A stretch of 41,132 nt of DNA from an uncultured Euryhalocaulis sp. (lineage in GTDB: Bacteria; Pseudomonadota; Alphaproteobacteria; Caulobacterales; Maricaulaceae). The DNA lies in contig CAJXKJ010000026.1 of assembly GCA_913055605.1 (NCBI GenBank), positions 1 to 41,132 on the forward strand, given 5' to 3'. Shown here one piece after another: positions 27,655 to 38,765 of this stretch (position 1 is its first letter; each line of letters opens with the position of its first letter). The position numbers and the translations under genes were made by a program. Below the pieces are notes generated by a model that worked only from the letters and a program-made list of their open reading frames with translations, ran no database searches and was not told the DNA's origin.

Positions 27655-29199
27655 TCAGCGGAACGACAGATTTGCCCAGAAAAGCGGCTGGCCGGTTCCC
27701 GAATCGCGCAGCGCCCCGGCGCTCAGCCAGCCGGCGCGTTCGTGCAGCAGCGGGATCAGCGCCGCCTCTTCCAGAACAGCACGTTCCGCGGCGAATGCAA
27801 GGGCCGCGCGGCGCTCCGCATCGGGCTCCGCCCGGATCTCCGCCAGCGCCGCGGACAGGTCCGGCGCCCGCCAGTTGAAGTTCGCCGCGAACCCGCCCGG
27901 CGCGAACGGCTCCAGGTATCGCCAGGGCGCGGTTTTCAACCCCCGGTCGAACCGCGCCAGCGCCAGATCGAACCGCCCCTCGTCCACCGCCGCGTACAGG
28001 CCGGTGTCGTCGGTGCGGGAGATCGTGGTCTCGATCCCGATCGCCGCCCAGTCGTCGGCCAGCGTCACGGCGATGCCTTCCCGTTCCCCGCCGGACTGCA
28101 GCAGCTCCAGCTCCGCGCCCGCCGCGCCCGCCGCCTCGACCAGCGCGCGCGCCTCCTCCTGCCGCTCGGCCCGGCCGCGCGGGTCGGCGTTGGGGGAGGC
28201 CGGGATGATCGCCGGCGCGGGGGCGGCCAGATCGGCGAACAGGGCGCTGGCGATGAACTCCCGGTCCACCGCCAGGGACAGCGCCCGCCGCACGCGCGCA
28301 TCGCCCAGCACGGGGCTTGCGTGGTTCGGCTTCAGATAGGTCAGGCGCGGGGCGTCATAGACATGCATCTCGTCGCCCAGCACCCGCACCGACTGCAGCG
28401 GCGGGTCCTGCGCCAGGTCCAGGTCGCCGGCCCGGAACATGCGCAGGCGCGCGGCCTCGTCCTCCACCGCCTCCACCTCGACCGCGGCCAGGGCGACATC
28501 GCCGCTGGCGAAATAGCGCGGGTTGCGCGCCAGACTCATCGACAGCTGCGTGCTGCGCGTCAGTAGATACGGCCCGGCGCAGACGAAATTCTCCGGCTGC
28601 ACCCAGTCCGGCCCGTGCGCCTCGATGGCGTGGCGCGGGCGGGGATAGAATTCCCGCATCGTCTCGGGAAATACGCCCAGCGGCTCGGCCAGTTCGAACA
28701 CCACGGTGCGCGCGTCCGGCGCGCTGACCCCGATCTCGGTCACCGGCCGCAGGCCCAGCGAGGCGTCCGCCGCCCCTTTCAGCGGCAACAGGTCGCCGAC
28801 CCCCGAATAGACGGACCCCGGACCCGCCGCCTGCTGCACGTTCCAGACGATCTCGTCCGCGGTCAGCGGCGCGCCGTCGGACCATTGCAGCCCCTCGCGC
28901 AGCGTCGCCCGCCAGACCGCGCCGTCGGCCTCGGCCTCCCAGGATTCCACCAGCCCCTGACCGGGGCGATAGGAATCCAGCGGTGCATGAAGCTGGTTCA
29001 GCAGGATGGCGGCGGTGGCGAACTGGGCGATCGCGGGGTCCAGCGAATCCGGCGCGCCGGACAGGCCGACCCGCAGCACGCCCTCGGGCCGCGCGCGCCC
29101 GCCGCAGCCGGCCAGCGGCCCGCAGGCCAGTCCCAGACCGGCCAGTCCGGCCATTCCGGACAGGGCGACATGTCTTCGGGTCGGGGCCGCGCGCGTCAT
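27655..29199 (-). CDS. ABC transporter substrate-binding lipoprotein, SBP_bac_5 (peptide) family
   Basis: A 514-residue protein. The N-terminus MTRAAPTRRHVALSGMAGLA resembles a Tat signal (TRRHVAL) and ends in a lipobox LAGC with Cys 32. The mature part follows the oligopeptide/nickel-binding family: LRVGLSGAPDSLDPAIAQF, LVESWEAEADGAVWRATLREGLQWSDGAPLTADEIVWN, then FVCAGPYLLTRS and RRALSLAVDREFIASALF. No permease or ATPase gene is next to it, so it is an orphan binding protein or works with an unlinked transporter. It is divergent from a methyltransferase gene. Confidence 0.88.
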   Translation of the reverse strand: MTRAAPTRRHVALSGMAGLAGLGLACGPLAGCGGRARPEGVLRVGLSGAPDSLDPAIAQFATAAILLNQLHAPLDSYRPGQGLVESWEAEADGAVWRATLREGLQWSDGAPLTADEIVWNVQQAAGPGSVYSGVGDLLPLKGAADASLGLRPVTEIGVSAPDARTVVFELAEPLGVFPETMREFYPRPRHAIEAHGPDWVQPENFVCAGPYLLTRSTQLSMSLARNPRYFASGDVALAAVEVEAVEDEAARLRMFRAGDLDLAQDPPLQSVRVLGDEMHVYDAPRLTYLKPNHASPVLGDARVRRALSLAVDREFIASALFADLAAPAPAIIPASPNADPRGRAERQEEARALVEAAGAAGAELELLQSGGEREGIAVTLADDWAAIGIETTISRTDDTGLYAAVDEGRFDLALARFDRGLKTAPWRYLEPFAPGGFAANFNWRAPDLSAALAEIRAEPDAERRAALAFAAERAVLEEAALIPLLHERAGWLSAGALRDSGTGQPLFWANLSFR

Positions 29200-29273
29200 C
29201 GGGTGCGCACGCTAGGCATCCTGCGCGCCCACACCAAGGCGCAAATGTATTCCATTCCCGCGCTCGGGATCGC

Positions 29274-29301
29274 TTGAAACCCGTCTCCCGGCGCCTATGA
29301 T
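29274..29301 (+). promoter_or_regulatory. Strong candidate promoter of the 29340 methyltransferase
   Basis: TTGAAA (29274-29279), 16-base spacer, TATGAT (29296-29301). Transcription would begin near 29308, favouring the ATG at 29340 over one at 29316. Confidence 0.6.
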
Positions 29302-29339
29302 CCCATTTACTGGCAATGATTTCCGGCGGACGGGCCCAG

Positions 29340-30104
29340 ATGTCTTCGATGGTTCAGGCACGCGACGCGCTCGCCCCCGTGAAACAAAACCGCCGTCCTC
29401 TCAAATCCTTCGTGAAACGGCTGCGGCAAGTGGTCTTCACGCTGCGCGACAGCGGCGGCCGGTACGACCGCGAATGCCCGGTCTGCGGGTTCCAGGGCCG
29501 CTTTCTCGGCGTCGGCTCGCCGCCGCGCTGGGACGCCCAGTGCCCCCGCTGCGACGCGCTGGAGCGGCACCGCCTGCTTTATCTGGCGCTGTCCGAAGAG
29601 CGGCCGATCGCGGACGACGCCCGCGTGCTCCATTTCGCGGCGGAGACCGCGGTCCGGAATTTCGTCAACACGCCGGGGCGCGACTATGTCACCGCCGACC
29701 TGGACCCGGCCAAGGGCGACCTCGCCTTGAATATCGAGGATATCGCCCTGCCGGACGAATCCTTCGACGCCATCCTGTGCAGCCATGTTCTGGAGCATGT
29801 GGACGACAGCCGCGCTTTGCCGGAGCTGTTCCGCATCCTGAAAAAGGGCGGCACGCTCTACGCCATGGTGCCGCTCGTGGAGGGCTGGGAGAGCAGCTAT
29901 GAAAACCCGTCGGTAAAGACGGAGGCAGAGCGCGACCTGCATTTCGGCCAGTGGGATCACATCCGCTTCTACGGCCGCGACATCCGCGACCGGATCCGCA
30001 AGGCGGGGTTCGAGCTCACCGAATACACCGCGTTCGGGGAAAACTGCGTCCGCTACGGGCTGGTGCGCGGCGAAACGATCTTCCTCTGCCGCCGCCCGGC
30101 CTGA
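29340..30104 (+). CDS. SAM-dependent methyltransferase with N-terminal Cys4 motif
   Basis: A 254-residue protein from ATG 29340 (29316 is possible but nearly leaderless from the likely promoter). At about residues 46-70 there is CPVCGFQG, then CPRCDALERHRLLY: two CxxC pairs suggesting a zinc ribbon. A Methyltransf_11-type domain follows: ARVLHFAAE, VTADLDPAKGDLALNIEDIALPDESFDAILCSHVLEHVDD, LFRILKKGGTLYAMVPL, then HIRFYGRDIRDRIRKAGFEL. The SAM-binding glycine motif is degenerate (LHFAAE), as often seen in this subgroup. Similar proteins occur near glycan or sulfotransfer genes; the substrate is unknown. Confidence 0.83.
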   Translation: MSSMVQARDALAPVKQNRRPLKSFVKRLRQVVFTLRDSGGRYDRECPVCGFQGRFLGVGSPPRWDAQCPRCDALERHRLLYLALSEERPIADDARVLHFAAETAVRNFVNTPGRDYVTADLDPAKGDLALNIEDIALPDESFDAILCSHVLEHVDDSRALPELFRILKKGGTLYAMVPLVEGWESSYENPSVKTEAERDLHFGQWDHIRFYGRDIRDRIRKAGFELTEYTAFGENCVRYGLVRGETIFLCRRPA

Positions 30105-30126
30105 GCCTTCAGCCCGGCCTGATCCG

Positions 30127-30777
30127 TCAGCCCGGAATAAAGGCGTAGGCGCCGGCCTTCTGCGACAGCCGGCCGACATCGCTGACATCGTATTCGGCCA
30201 GCAGGCGCAGCCGCGCCCGGGGCAGGAATTTGCGTCCCGGATCGCCGGCAAGCACGGTCAGCCCGGCTTCCAGGCACCGCTCCATGAACGCCACCACTGG
30301 CCTGGCCGTTTCCTCGTCATAGAACAGGTCGCCCACCGCCAGAATATCGGCGTCCGGCGCCGGGCCCGCGGTGATGTCCTCGCCCAGAATGGTCAGCGCC
30401 GCGCCGTTCGCCTCGGCGTTCAGGCGCAGGGCGGAAACCGCATAGGGGTCGATGTCCACGGCTGTCACGCTGGCCGCGCCCGCGCGCGCGGCGGCCAGCG
30501 ACACCACGCCGCCGCCCGCGCCCAGATCGACCACGCGCTTGCCCGCCACCGCTTCCGGCCGGTCCAGGAAATAGCGCGCCAGCGCCAGCCCGCCGGCCCA
30601 TTGATAGGCCCAGTAGGGCGCGCCGAACCCGCCTTCTTCCTGTTCGGCCAGCCGCCACAGCCCGCTGGACGGCTGGGCCTGGTACATCCGGAATTGCGGG
30701 ATCGCAGTGACCTCGGCCAGGTCCAGATTCTGCGTGATGAAGGCGGCCGTGTCGGCGGCGGGCTCGCTCAGGCTCAA
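30127..30777 (-). CDS. Class I SAM methyltransferase, PrmA/ETFB-lysine-methyltransferase-like
   Basis: A 216-residue protein starting at TTG 30777, which overlaps the carA stop (TTGA). No ATG gives the conserved N-terminus [19 protein letters not shown], and the frame upstream lies inside carA. The SAM site is [30 protein letters not shown] (about 90-119), then [10 protein letters not shown] and [11 protein letters not shown] in place of the catalytic motif. [19 protein letters not shown] precedes it, as in ETFB lysine methyltransferases that modify the electron-transfer flavoprotein beta subunit. The target is inferred by family only. Translation is probably coupled to carA. Confidence 0.82.
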   Translation of the reverse strand: MSLSEPAADTAAFITQNLDLAEVTAIPQFRMYQAQPSSGLWRLAEQEEGGFGAPYWAYQWAGGLALARYFLDRPEAVAGKRVVDLGAGGGVVSLAAARAGAASVTAVDIDPYAVSALRLNAEANGAALTILGEDITAGPAPDADILAVGDLFYDEETARPVVAFMERCLEAGLTVLAGDPGRKFLPRARLRLLAEYDVSDVGRLSQKAGAYAFIPG

Positions 30778-31958
30778 GCTTTCGCCTTCGCCTTGGCCTG
30801 TTCCATCAACTCGGCGAAGCGCTCGAACAGATAGAAGCTGTCCGCCGGGCCGGGGCTGGCCTCGGGGTGGTGCTGCACGCTGAACACCGGCCTGTCCTTC
30901 AGCGCGATGCCGCAATTGGTGCCGTCGAACAGGCTCACATGCGTCTGCACCAGGCCCTCGGGAAGACTGTCGGCGTCCACCGTGAAGCCGTGGTTCATCG
31001 ACACGATCTCCACCTTGCCGGTCTCCAGATCCTTCACCGGATGGTTCGCGCCATGGTGGCCGTGCGGCATTTTCTTGGTCTTGCCACCCAGCGACAGGGC
31101 CAGCATCTGGTGGCCCAGGCACACGCCGAACACCGGCGTGCCGGAATCGGCCAGCGCGCGGATCGTCGCGCCCTCGGCCTTGGCGGTCTCGGCCGGGTCG
31201 CCCGGGCCGTTGGCCAGAAGCACGCCGTCCGGATTGCGGGCCAGCACCTCTTCGGCCGTCGCGCCCATGGGCAGGACGGTGCAGCGCGCCCCCACCGCGC
31301 CCAGAGAGCGCAGCAGGTTCGTCTTCACGCCATAGTCCAGGACCACGACCTCGAATTTCGGGTTCTCGACGTCCGGAAACCCGTCCGGCCAGTCCCAGCG
31401 CCCCTGGGCGTGGCTATAGGTCTGCGTCGTCGCCACCTCGGCGGCCAGGTCCCGGCCTTCCATGCTGGGCTGCGACTTCGCTTTCTCGACCAGCGCGTCG
31501 ATATCGATCTTGCCGTCCGGATCGTGCGCGACGGCGCAATTGATCATGCCGTGCTCGCGGATGCGGCGGGTGAGGGCGCGCGTGTCCACCCCGGTCACCG
31601 CCACCACGCCGCGGCGCGCCAGCCAGACGTCGAAATCGGTCTCGGCGCGCCAGTTGGCGGACTTGGTGATCGGCGCGCGCAGCACCGTGCCGCAGGCCGC
31701 CGCCTCGGCGGCCGGGTTGCGTGTTTCCATGTCTGCGGCGTTGGCGCCGACATTGCCGATATGGGGGAAGGTGAAGCAGACGACCTGGCCGGTATAGGAA
31801 GGATCCGTAAGGATTTCCTGGTATCCGGTCATCGCGGTGTTGAAGCACAGTTCGCCGGAGGAAATCCCGGCGGCCCCGGCGCCCTGACCCAGGAACACCG
31901 AACCGTCGGCGAGCGCGAGGGCTCCGGTGACGGCTTGATTCCGGCGTCCGGCAGTCAT
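30774..31958 (-). CDS. carA: Carbamoyl phosphate synthase small (glutaminase) subunit
   Basis: A 394-residue protein. The N-terminal domain is [41 protein letters not shown], characteristic of CarA. The glutamine amidotransferase domain has [24 protein letters not shown], the nucleophile in [15 protein letters not shown], and [12 protein letters not shown] with the catalytic His and Glu. It supplies ammonia to CarB. It is divergent from yqeY with a 164-base region and is followed by a methyltransferase through a 4-base overlap. The C-terminal tail QAKAKAKA is lysine-rich. Confidence 0.98.
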   Translation of the reverse strand: MTAGRRNQAVTGALALADGSVFLGQGAGAAGISSGELCFNTAMTGYQEILTDPSYTGQVVCFTFPHIGNVGANAADMETRNPAAEAAACGTVLRAPITKSANWRAETDFDVWLARRGVVAVTGVDTRALTRRIREHGMINCAVAHDPDGKIDIDALVEKAKSQPSMEGRDLAAEVATTQTYSHAQGRWDWPDGFPDVENPKFEVVVLDYGVKTNLLRSLGAVGARCTVLPMGATAEEVLARNPDGVLLANGPGDPAETAKAEGATIRALADSGTPVFGVCLGHQMLALSLGGKTKKMPHGHHGANHPVKDLETGKVEIVSMNHGFTVDADSLPEGLVQTHVSLFDGTNCGIALKDRPVFSVQHHPEASPGPADSFYLFERFAELMEQAKAKAKA

Positions 31959-32014
31959 ATCTGAGCGCGTCCGAGGCGAGCGGCGGCCGAATGTCCGGCC
32001 GAAAAATTCGGCGG

Positions 32015-32043
32015 ACCGTATGCGCGGGACCGGAACGCGTCAA
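32015..32043 (-). promoter_or_regulatory. Candidate carA promoter
   Basis: Minus-strand TTGACG (32043-32038), preceded by C, 17-base spacer, TACGGT (32020-32015). It would give a leader of about 50 bases before carA. I see no pyrimidine-type attenuator in that leader. On the other side a 6-bp inverted repeat CTGAAC/GTTCAG (32085-32104) lies just before yqeY. Confidence 0.45.
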
Positions 32044-32122
32044 GCGAGTGTAGCCGCTAGGAACACCTTCTAAATCAACACGTTCTGAACCCACCGGCGT
32101 TCAGGCAGAAAAAGGGCCTTCG

Positions 32123-32581
32123 ATGGCGCTCCGTGAACGAATCTCAGACGACCTCAAGACCGCGATGAAATCGCGCGACGAGGTGCGCGTGTCGACGCTG
32201 CGGCTGATCCAGGCGGCCATCAAGGACCGCGATATCGCCGCGCGCGACAAGGACCATGCAGAGGGCTGCGAGGAGAAGGAAATCCAGCAGATCCTCACCA
32301 AAATGTCGAAACAGCGCGAGGAAAGCGCCGGCGCCTTCGAAAACGCGGGCCGGCTGGAGCTGGCCGAGCGCGAGCGCGAGGAACAGGCCGTCATCCGCTC
32401 CTACATGCCCCGCCAGATGAGCGAGGCGGAGATCCAGGCCGCCGCCGGCGGCGTGGTCAGCGAGCTGGAGGCGACCGGCCTGAAGGATATGGGCCGCTGC
32501 ATGCAGGCGCTGAAAACCCGCTATCCGGGCCAGATGGATTTCGCCAAGGCCGGCGCCTGCGTGAAGGACATGCTGAAATAG
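32123..32581 (+). CDS. GatB/YqeY domain protein
   Basis: A 152-residue protein, MALRERISDDLKTAMKSRDEVRVSTLRLIQAAIKDRDIAARDK, a typical YqeY start. The core is KEIQQILTKMSKQREESAGAFENAGRLELAEREREE, and the C-terminal block ends RYPGQMDFAKAGACVKDMLK, corresponding to the GatB tail-like three-helix domain. YqeY proteins resemble the tRNA-binding tail of amidotransferase GatB, but their own role is unsettled. AAGGG precedes the ATG. In alphaproteobacteria it commonly sits between carA and dnaG, as here. Confidence 0.94.
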   Translation: MALRERISDDLKTAMKSRDEVRVSTLRLIQAAIKDRDIAARDKDHAEGCEEKEIQQILTKMSKQREESAGAFENAGRLELAEREREEQAVIRSYMPRQMSEAEIQAAAGGVVSELEATGLKDMGRCMQALKTRYPGQMDFAKAGACVKDMLK

Positions 32582-32582
32582 G

Positions 32583-32610
32583 CTCGCCCGGGGCTGTCGG
32601 CCCCGGCGAG
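32583..32610 (+). terminator. Hairpin directly after yqeY
   Basis: CTCGCCCGGGGC (32583-32594) pairs with GCCCCGGCGAG (32600-32610) with one bulged base and a TGTCG loop, starting two bases after the stop. Only a weak TCTAT follows, so it may be partial or Rho-assisted. Confidence 0.5.
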
Positions 32611-32668
32611 TCTATCCCCAGCCGCGAACAGCCCGGCGATGGCCGCAGCGGTCCGGGAATCGTAGTAT

Positions 32669-32689
32669 TTCCGGCTATCCCAGCCGGAA
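32669..32689 (+). promoter_or_regulatory. Stem-loop immediately before the dnaG start
   Basis: TTCCGGCT (32669-32676), loop ATCCC, AGCCGGAA (32682-32689): a perfect 8-bp stem ending six bases before the dnaG ATG. The GGAA of the right arm is the only purine-rich stretch available as ribosome binding site and would be paired. Confidence 0.55.
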
Positions 32690-32695
32690 TCCCGC

Positions 32696-34610
32696 ATGCG
32701 TTTCTCGGACGACTTCATCGAAGAGCTGAAATCGCGCCTGCGCCCGTCGGAGGTGATCGGCCGGCGGGTCAAGCTGCGCCGCCAGGGGCGAGAATTCGCG
32801 GGCCTCAGCCCGTTCAATAAAGAGAAGACGCCCAGCTTCTTCGTCAATGACGAGAAGGGCTTCTATCACTGCTTCTCCTCCGGCAAGCACGGCGACATTT
32901 TCTCCTTCCTGCAGGAGACCGAGGGGCTTTCTTTCCCGGAGGCCGTGGAGCGGCTGGCGGGGGAGGCGGGCATGACCCTGCCGGCCCCGGACCCCGAGGC
33001 CGCCCAGCGCGAACAGGCCCGCAAGGGGCTGCTGGACTGGATCGAACAGGCCCAACGATATTTCGAGGCCGGCCTGCGTCGGGGGACGGGATCAGAAGCC
33101 CGCGATTATCTGATCCGCCGCGGCCTGCCCCAGGAGGTCTTGGCCGAATACGGAATCGGCTTCGCGCCCGACCTTCGCACCGGCCTGACCGATCATTTGA
33201 TTGCGCAAGGCGCCAAGCCGGATGAACTCGTGGAGGCCGGACTCGCGTTCCGGCCGGAACGCGACGGGGGTGGCCCTAAACTGATGGACCGCTTCCGGGG
33301 CCGGGTCATGTTCCCGATCCGCGATCCGCGCGGCCGGCTGGTCGGCTTCGGGGGCCGCGCCCTCTCCAAGGACGCCAAGGCGAAATATCTGAACAGCCCG
33401 GACACCCCGCTCTTCCATAAAGGCGCGCTGCTCTACCGGTTTCCGGAGGCGCGCAAGGCCGCCAGCGACCCGCGCGCGCGCCTCACCAGCCTGATTGTGG
33501 CCGAGGGCTATCTGGACGTCATCGCGTTTGCCCGCGCGGGGCTGGCCCAGGCCGTCGCCCCGCTCGGCACCGCCCTGACGGAGGACCAGATCCGCCTCGC
33601 CTGGCGTGCGGGGCCGGAGCCGGTCCTGTGTTTCGACGGCGACGCGGCGGGCCAGCGCGCCGCCTTCCGCGCCATCGACCGGGCTTTGCCGATGCTGGAG
33701 CCCGGCCGCTCCCTGCGTTTCGTCCTGCTGGAGGGCGGCAAGGACCCCGACGACGTGCTGCGGGACGACGGCCCGGCCGCCCTGCGCGCGGCCATCGACC
33801 GCTCCCGCCCGCTGGTGGAGCTGCTCTGGGAGCGGGAGCGGGACGCAGAGCCGCTGGATACGCCCGAGCGCCGGGCCGGGCTGAAACGCCGGATTTTCCA
33901 GGCGGTGGCCGCCATCGCCGACGAAAGCGTGCGCGACGAATACCGCAACGATCTTCTGGGCCGCTACGACGCCCTGTTCCCCCGGGGCGGCCGCCCCGCC
34001 CCGGCGCGGGGGGAGAGGGGGGGGCGCGGCGCCTGGGGGCGGGATCGGTTCACGCCCCGCACCCCCAGCGCGGAGCTGAAGGCCAAGGCCGCCTCCGACC
34101 GCGGCGGCGGCCCGGTTGTGCGCGCGCTTTTGTTCGCGGCGCTGGAGCATCCGGAGCTGCTGGAATCCTGCGCCGAGGAGCTCAGCCTGCTGGAAACGGG
34201 CGATTCGGGCCTCGACCAGCTCCGGGATGCGGCCATTGCTGCCGCCGGTCAGGCCGAAACTGTTGACAAATCCGGCCTTCGCCGCCATCTGGCCGGTCTG
34301 GGATTTGGCGATCAGTTGAACCGGCTGGAGTCCGAAAAGCGCCTGCTGGCGGCCGCTTACGGGGCGTATCTCAACGAGGCCCCCTCGGCCGAGAGCGGAT
34401 GGCGCGACTTCTATGCGACGATCGATGTGCGCCGCGTGTCGAAACTGGAAGGCGCGCACGCACGCCGGGCGGCTGTCGAGGAGTTCACGACGGAGACCCA
34501 AATGCGCCAGCGTGGCGCGTTTGACTTCAAATACAGGGCGCGCACATCGCGCGCCGGCGATGAAGACGCGGCAGGCGGGCAGGACGCCCGGCCGGGCCTG
34601 GAGGCGGTGA

Positions 34611-34639
<29 letters not shown>
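32696..34639 (+). CDS. dnaG: DNA primase with degenerate zinc-finger ligands
   Basis: A 647-residue primase. The N-terminal zinc-finger domain keeps its shape ([32 protein letters not shown]) but has S38, N41, C59 and S62 where E. coli has Cys40, His43, Cys61 and Cys64. The catalytic core has [36 protein letters not shown], then the TOPRIM motifs [11 protein letters not shown] and [13 protein letters not shown]. The C-terminal helicase-binding region begins near 460 and a glycine/arginine-rich linker (about 433-450) precedes it. DnaG makes RNA primers for replication. It overlaps the rpoD start by 29 bases. Confidence 0.97.
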
Positions 34640-36602
<1,963 letters not shown>

Positions 36603-36658
36603 CCCCCCTCATCCTCCCCCGCGCGCGGGGGAGGGGGACCACGAAGTGGTGGAGGGGG
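36603..36658. repeat. REP-like structured intergenic element after rpoD
   Basis: Three nested pairings are visible: an outer CCCCCT (36604-36609) with AGGGGG (36653-36658); CCTCCCCC (36613-36620) with GGGGGAGG (36627-36634) around GCGCGC; and ACCAC (36638-36642) with GTGGT (36646-36650) around GAA. This cruciform-like layout resembles dispersed intergenic repeats I know from alphaproteobacterial genomes. It starts at the rpoD stop and may also terminate or stabilise its mRNA. It occurs once in this window. Confidence 0.7.
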
Positions 36659-36714
36659 CGGCCGCCCGCGCCGCCGCTTCCGCACGTTCAAATTCAGAAG
36701 AGAGACCCAGTTCC

Positions 36715-37086
36715 ATGGCGCGTTCGCGCGGATCCGCCCCCCACGGCGCAAACTTCAACGACCGGCTCGAAACCCAGGCCAAGGCCAAGCAGGCCTTGCT
36801 CGAAAAGGCCCGCAAAAAGGCCGAGGAGCTGAAAAAGTCGGAGCCAGAGCGCCTGGCCAAGCAAAAGGAAATCGCCGACGCGCGCGCCAAACGCGCCGCC
36901 GAACGCGAAGCCAAGAAGAAGGAAGAGGCGGAACGCATCGCCGCCGAAAAGGCGGAGGCCGAACGCCTCGCAGCCGAGCAAAAGGAAGCCGAGCTCAAGG
37001 CCCACATGGAAGAAGAAGCCCGCAAGAAAGCCGAACGCGACGAACGCTACGCCAAGCGCAAAGCCCGCAAAGGCAAGAAGCGCTAG
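36715..37086 (+). CDS. Highly charged coiled-coil protein, DUF6481-like
   Basis: A 123-residue protein from ATG 36715 (MARSRGSAPHGANFNDRLETQAKAKQALLEKARKK). The in-frame start at 36646 lies in the repeat element and is not credible. From about residue 20 to the end it is a continuous Ala/Glu/Lys/Arg helix (AERIAAEKAEAERLAAEQKEAELKAHMEEEARKK), ending in lysine-rich KRKARKGKKR. The FNDRL-x-AK start fits DUF6481, a small alphaproteobacterial family of unknown function. Nucleic-acid or ribosome contact is conceivable from the basic tail, but this is only inference. Confidence 0.78.
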   Translation: MARSRGSAPHGANFNDRLETQAKAKQALLEKARKKAEELKKSEPERLAKQKEIADARAKRAAEREAKKKEEAERIAAEKAEAERLAAEQKEAELKAHMEEEARKKAERDERYAKRKARKGKKR

Positions 37087-37134
37087 GCCGGCCGGGCCTC
37101 GCCCCGGGCGGAATTGCTCGCGGCGGAGGCGGCG

Positions 37135-38715
37135 ATGCTGAATCTCACCGACATCACCGTCCGCCTCGGCGGGCGCACGATTCTCGACGGCGCCACGGCG
37201 GCGCTGCCGCCCGGCTCGTGCATCGGCCTGATCGGGCGCAACGGCGCCGGCAAGTCCACGCTCATGCGCGTCATCGCCGGCCAGCTGGAGCCCGACGGCG
37301 GCTCGGTCGACAAGCCGCGCGGCGCCCGGGTGGGCTATATCGCGCAGGAGGCCCCCTCCGGCCGCGCCTCGCCCTTCGACACGGTGCTGGCGGCCGACAC
37401 CGAACGCACCCGGCTGATGGCGGAGTCCGAGACGGAGACCGACCCGGACCGTCTGGGCGACGTCTATGAGCGCCTGATCGCCATAGACGCCTATACCGCG
37501 CCCTCGCGCGCGGCGCGCATCCTGCTCGGGCTCGGCTTCGACGAGGCGGCGCAGGCCCGCCCGCTCGACAGTTTTTCCGGCGGCTGGAAGATGCGCGTGG
37601 CGCTGGCCGCCCTGCTGTTCTCCGAACCCGACCTCCTGTTGCTGGACGAGCCGTCCAACCATCTGGATCTCGAGGCGGTGATGTGGCTGGAGGATTTTCT
37701 GAAGGCCTATCGCGCGACGGTCGTAATCGTCAGCCATGAACGCGACTTCCTGAACAATGTCGTGGACTGCATCCTGCACCTGCAGGGCGGCAAGATGACG
37801 CTCTATGCCGGCGGCTATGACGCCTTCGAGCGCCAGCGCGCCGAACGCATGGCCCAGCTCGCCGCCGCGAAGGCCAGTCAGGACGCCCAGCGCGCCCGGC
37901 TGCAGGATTATATCGCCCGCAATTCGGCCCGCGCCTCCACCGCGAAACAGGCCCAGAGCCGCGCCAAGATGCTGGCCCGGATGCAGCCCATCGCGGAGCT
38001 GGCGAACGATCCGTCGCTGTCTTTCGACTTCCCCAATCCGAAAGAGCTGCGCCCGCCGCTGATCACGATGGAAAACGCCTCGGTCGGTTATGACGGCGCG
38101 CCGGTGCTCAGCCGCCTCAATCTGCGGCTGGACACGGACGACCGCGTCGCCCTGCTGGGCCGCAACGGCAACGGCAAGACCACGCTGGCCCGCCTGCTCG
38201 CCGGCCAGCTCCAGCCGATGGAGGGCGCGATCGCCAAGTCCGGCAAGCTCACCGCCGGTTATTTCACCCAGTATCAGGTGGAGGAGCTGGACCCCGCCGA
38301 CACCCCGGTCGAACACATGACCCGCACCATGAAAGGCGCGCCGCAGGGCGCCGTGCGCGCCCAGCTCGGCCGGTTCGGCCTGTCGGGCGACAAGGCGACC
38401 ACCCGCGTCGGGCGGCTCTCGGGCGGAGAGCGCGCGCGCCTGGCCCTGGCGCTGATCACGCGGGAGGCGCCGCACCTGCTGATCCTGGACGAACCGACAA
38501 ACCATCTGGACGTCGACGCCCGCGAGGCCCTGGTCCAGGCGCTGAACGACTATACCGGCGCCGTCGTCCTGGTCAGCCACGACCGCCATATGGTGGAGAC
38601 CGCCGTCGACCGCCTCGTCCTGGTCGATGGCGGCCGCGCCCGCGAATTCGACGGCAGCCTGGACGATTATTACGCCTTCATCCTGAAGGGCGAGGGCGCC
38701 GCGGCGGCCCGCTAG
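37135..38715 (+). CDS. ABC-F family ATPase (translation factor type)
   Basis: A 526-residue protein from ATG 37135, with GGAGG five bases upstream. There are two nucleotide-binding domains and no membrane segment. Domain 1 has Walker A GRNGAGKST (about 36-44), signature SFSGGWKMRV and Walker B LLLLDEPSNHLD; domain 2 has GRNGNGKTT, RLSGGERARLALA and LLILDEPTNHLD. The linker (about 230-310), AERMAQLAAAKASQDAQRARLQDYIARN and on to RMQPIAELANDPSLSF, is the P-site tRNA interaction motif region. ABC-F proteins bind the ribosomal E site and relieve stalling; some give antibiotic resistance. There is no Uup-type C-terminal coiled coil. The specific role is unknown. Confidence 0.93.
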   Translation: MLNLTDITVRLGGRTILDGATAALPPGSCIGLIGRNGAGKSTLMRVIAGQLEPDGGSVDKPRGARVGYIAQEAPSGRASPFDTVLAADTERTRLMAESETETDPDRLGDVYERLIAIDAYTAPSRAARILLGLGFDEAAQARPLDSFSGGWKMRVALAALLFSEPDLLLLDEPSNHLDLEAVMWLEDFLKAYRATVVIVSHERDFLNNVVDCILHLQGGKMTLYAGGYDAFERQRAERMAQLAAAKASQDAQRARLQDYIARNSARASTAKQAQSRAKMLARMQPIAELANDPSLSFDFPNPKELRPPLITMENASVGYDGAPVLSRLNLRLDTDDRVALLGRNGNGKTTLARLLAGQLQPMEGAIAKSGKLTAGYFTQYQVEELDPADTPVEHMTRTMKGAPQGAVRAQLGRFGLSGDKATTRVGRLSGGERARLALALITREAPHLLILDEPTNHLDVDAREALVQALNDYTGAVVLVSHDRHMVETAVDRLVLVDGGRAREFDGSLDDYYAFILKGEGAAAAR

Positions 38716-38765
38716 GCGGCCTCCAGAGCTCCGGGGCCCGGAAGACTATCGGCCTGCTCCTCCAT

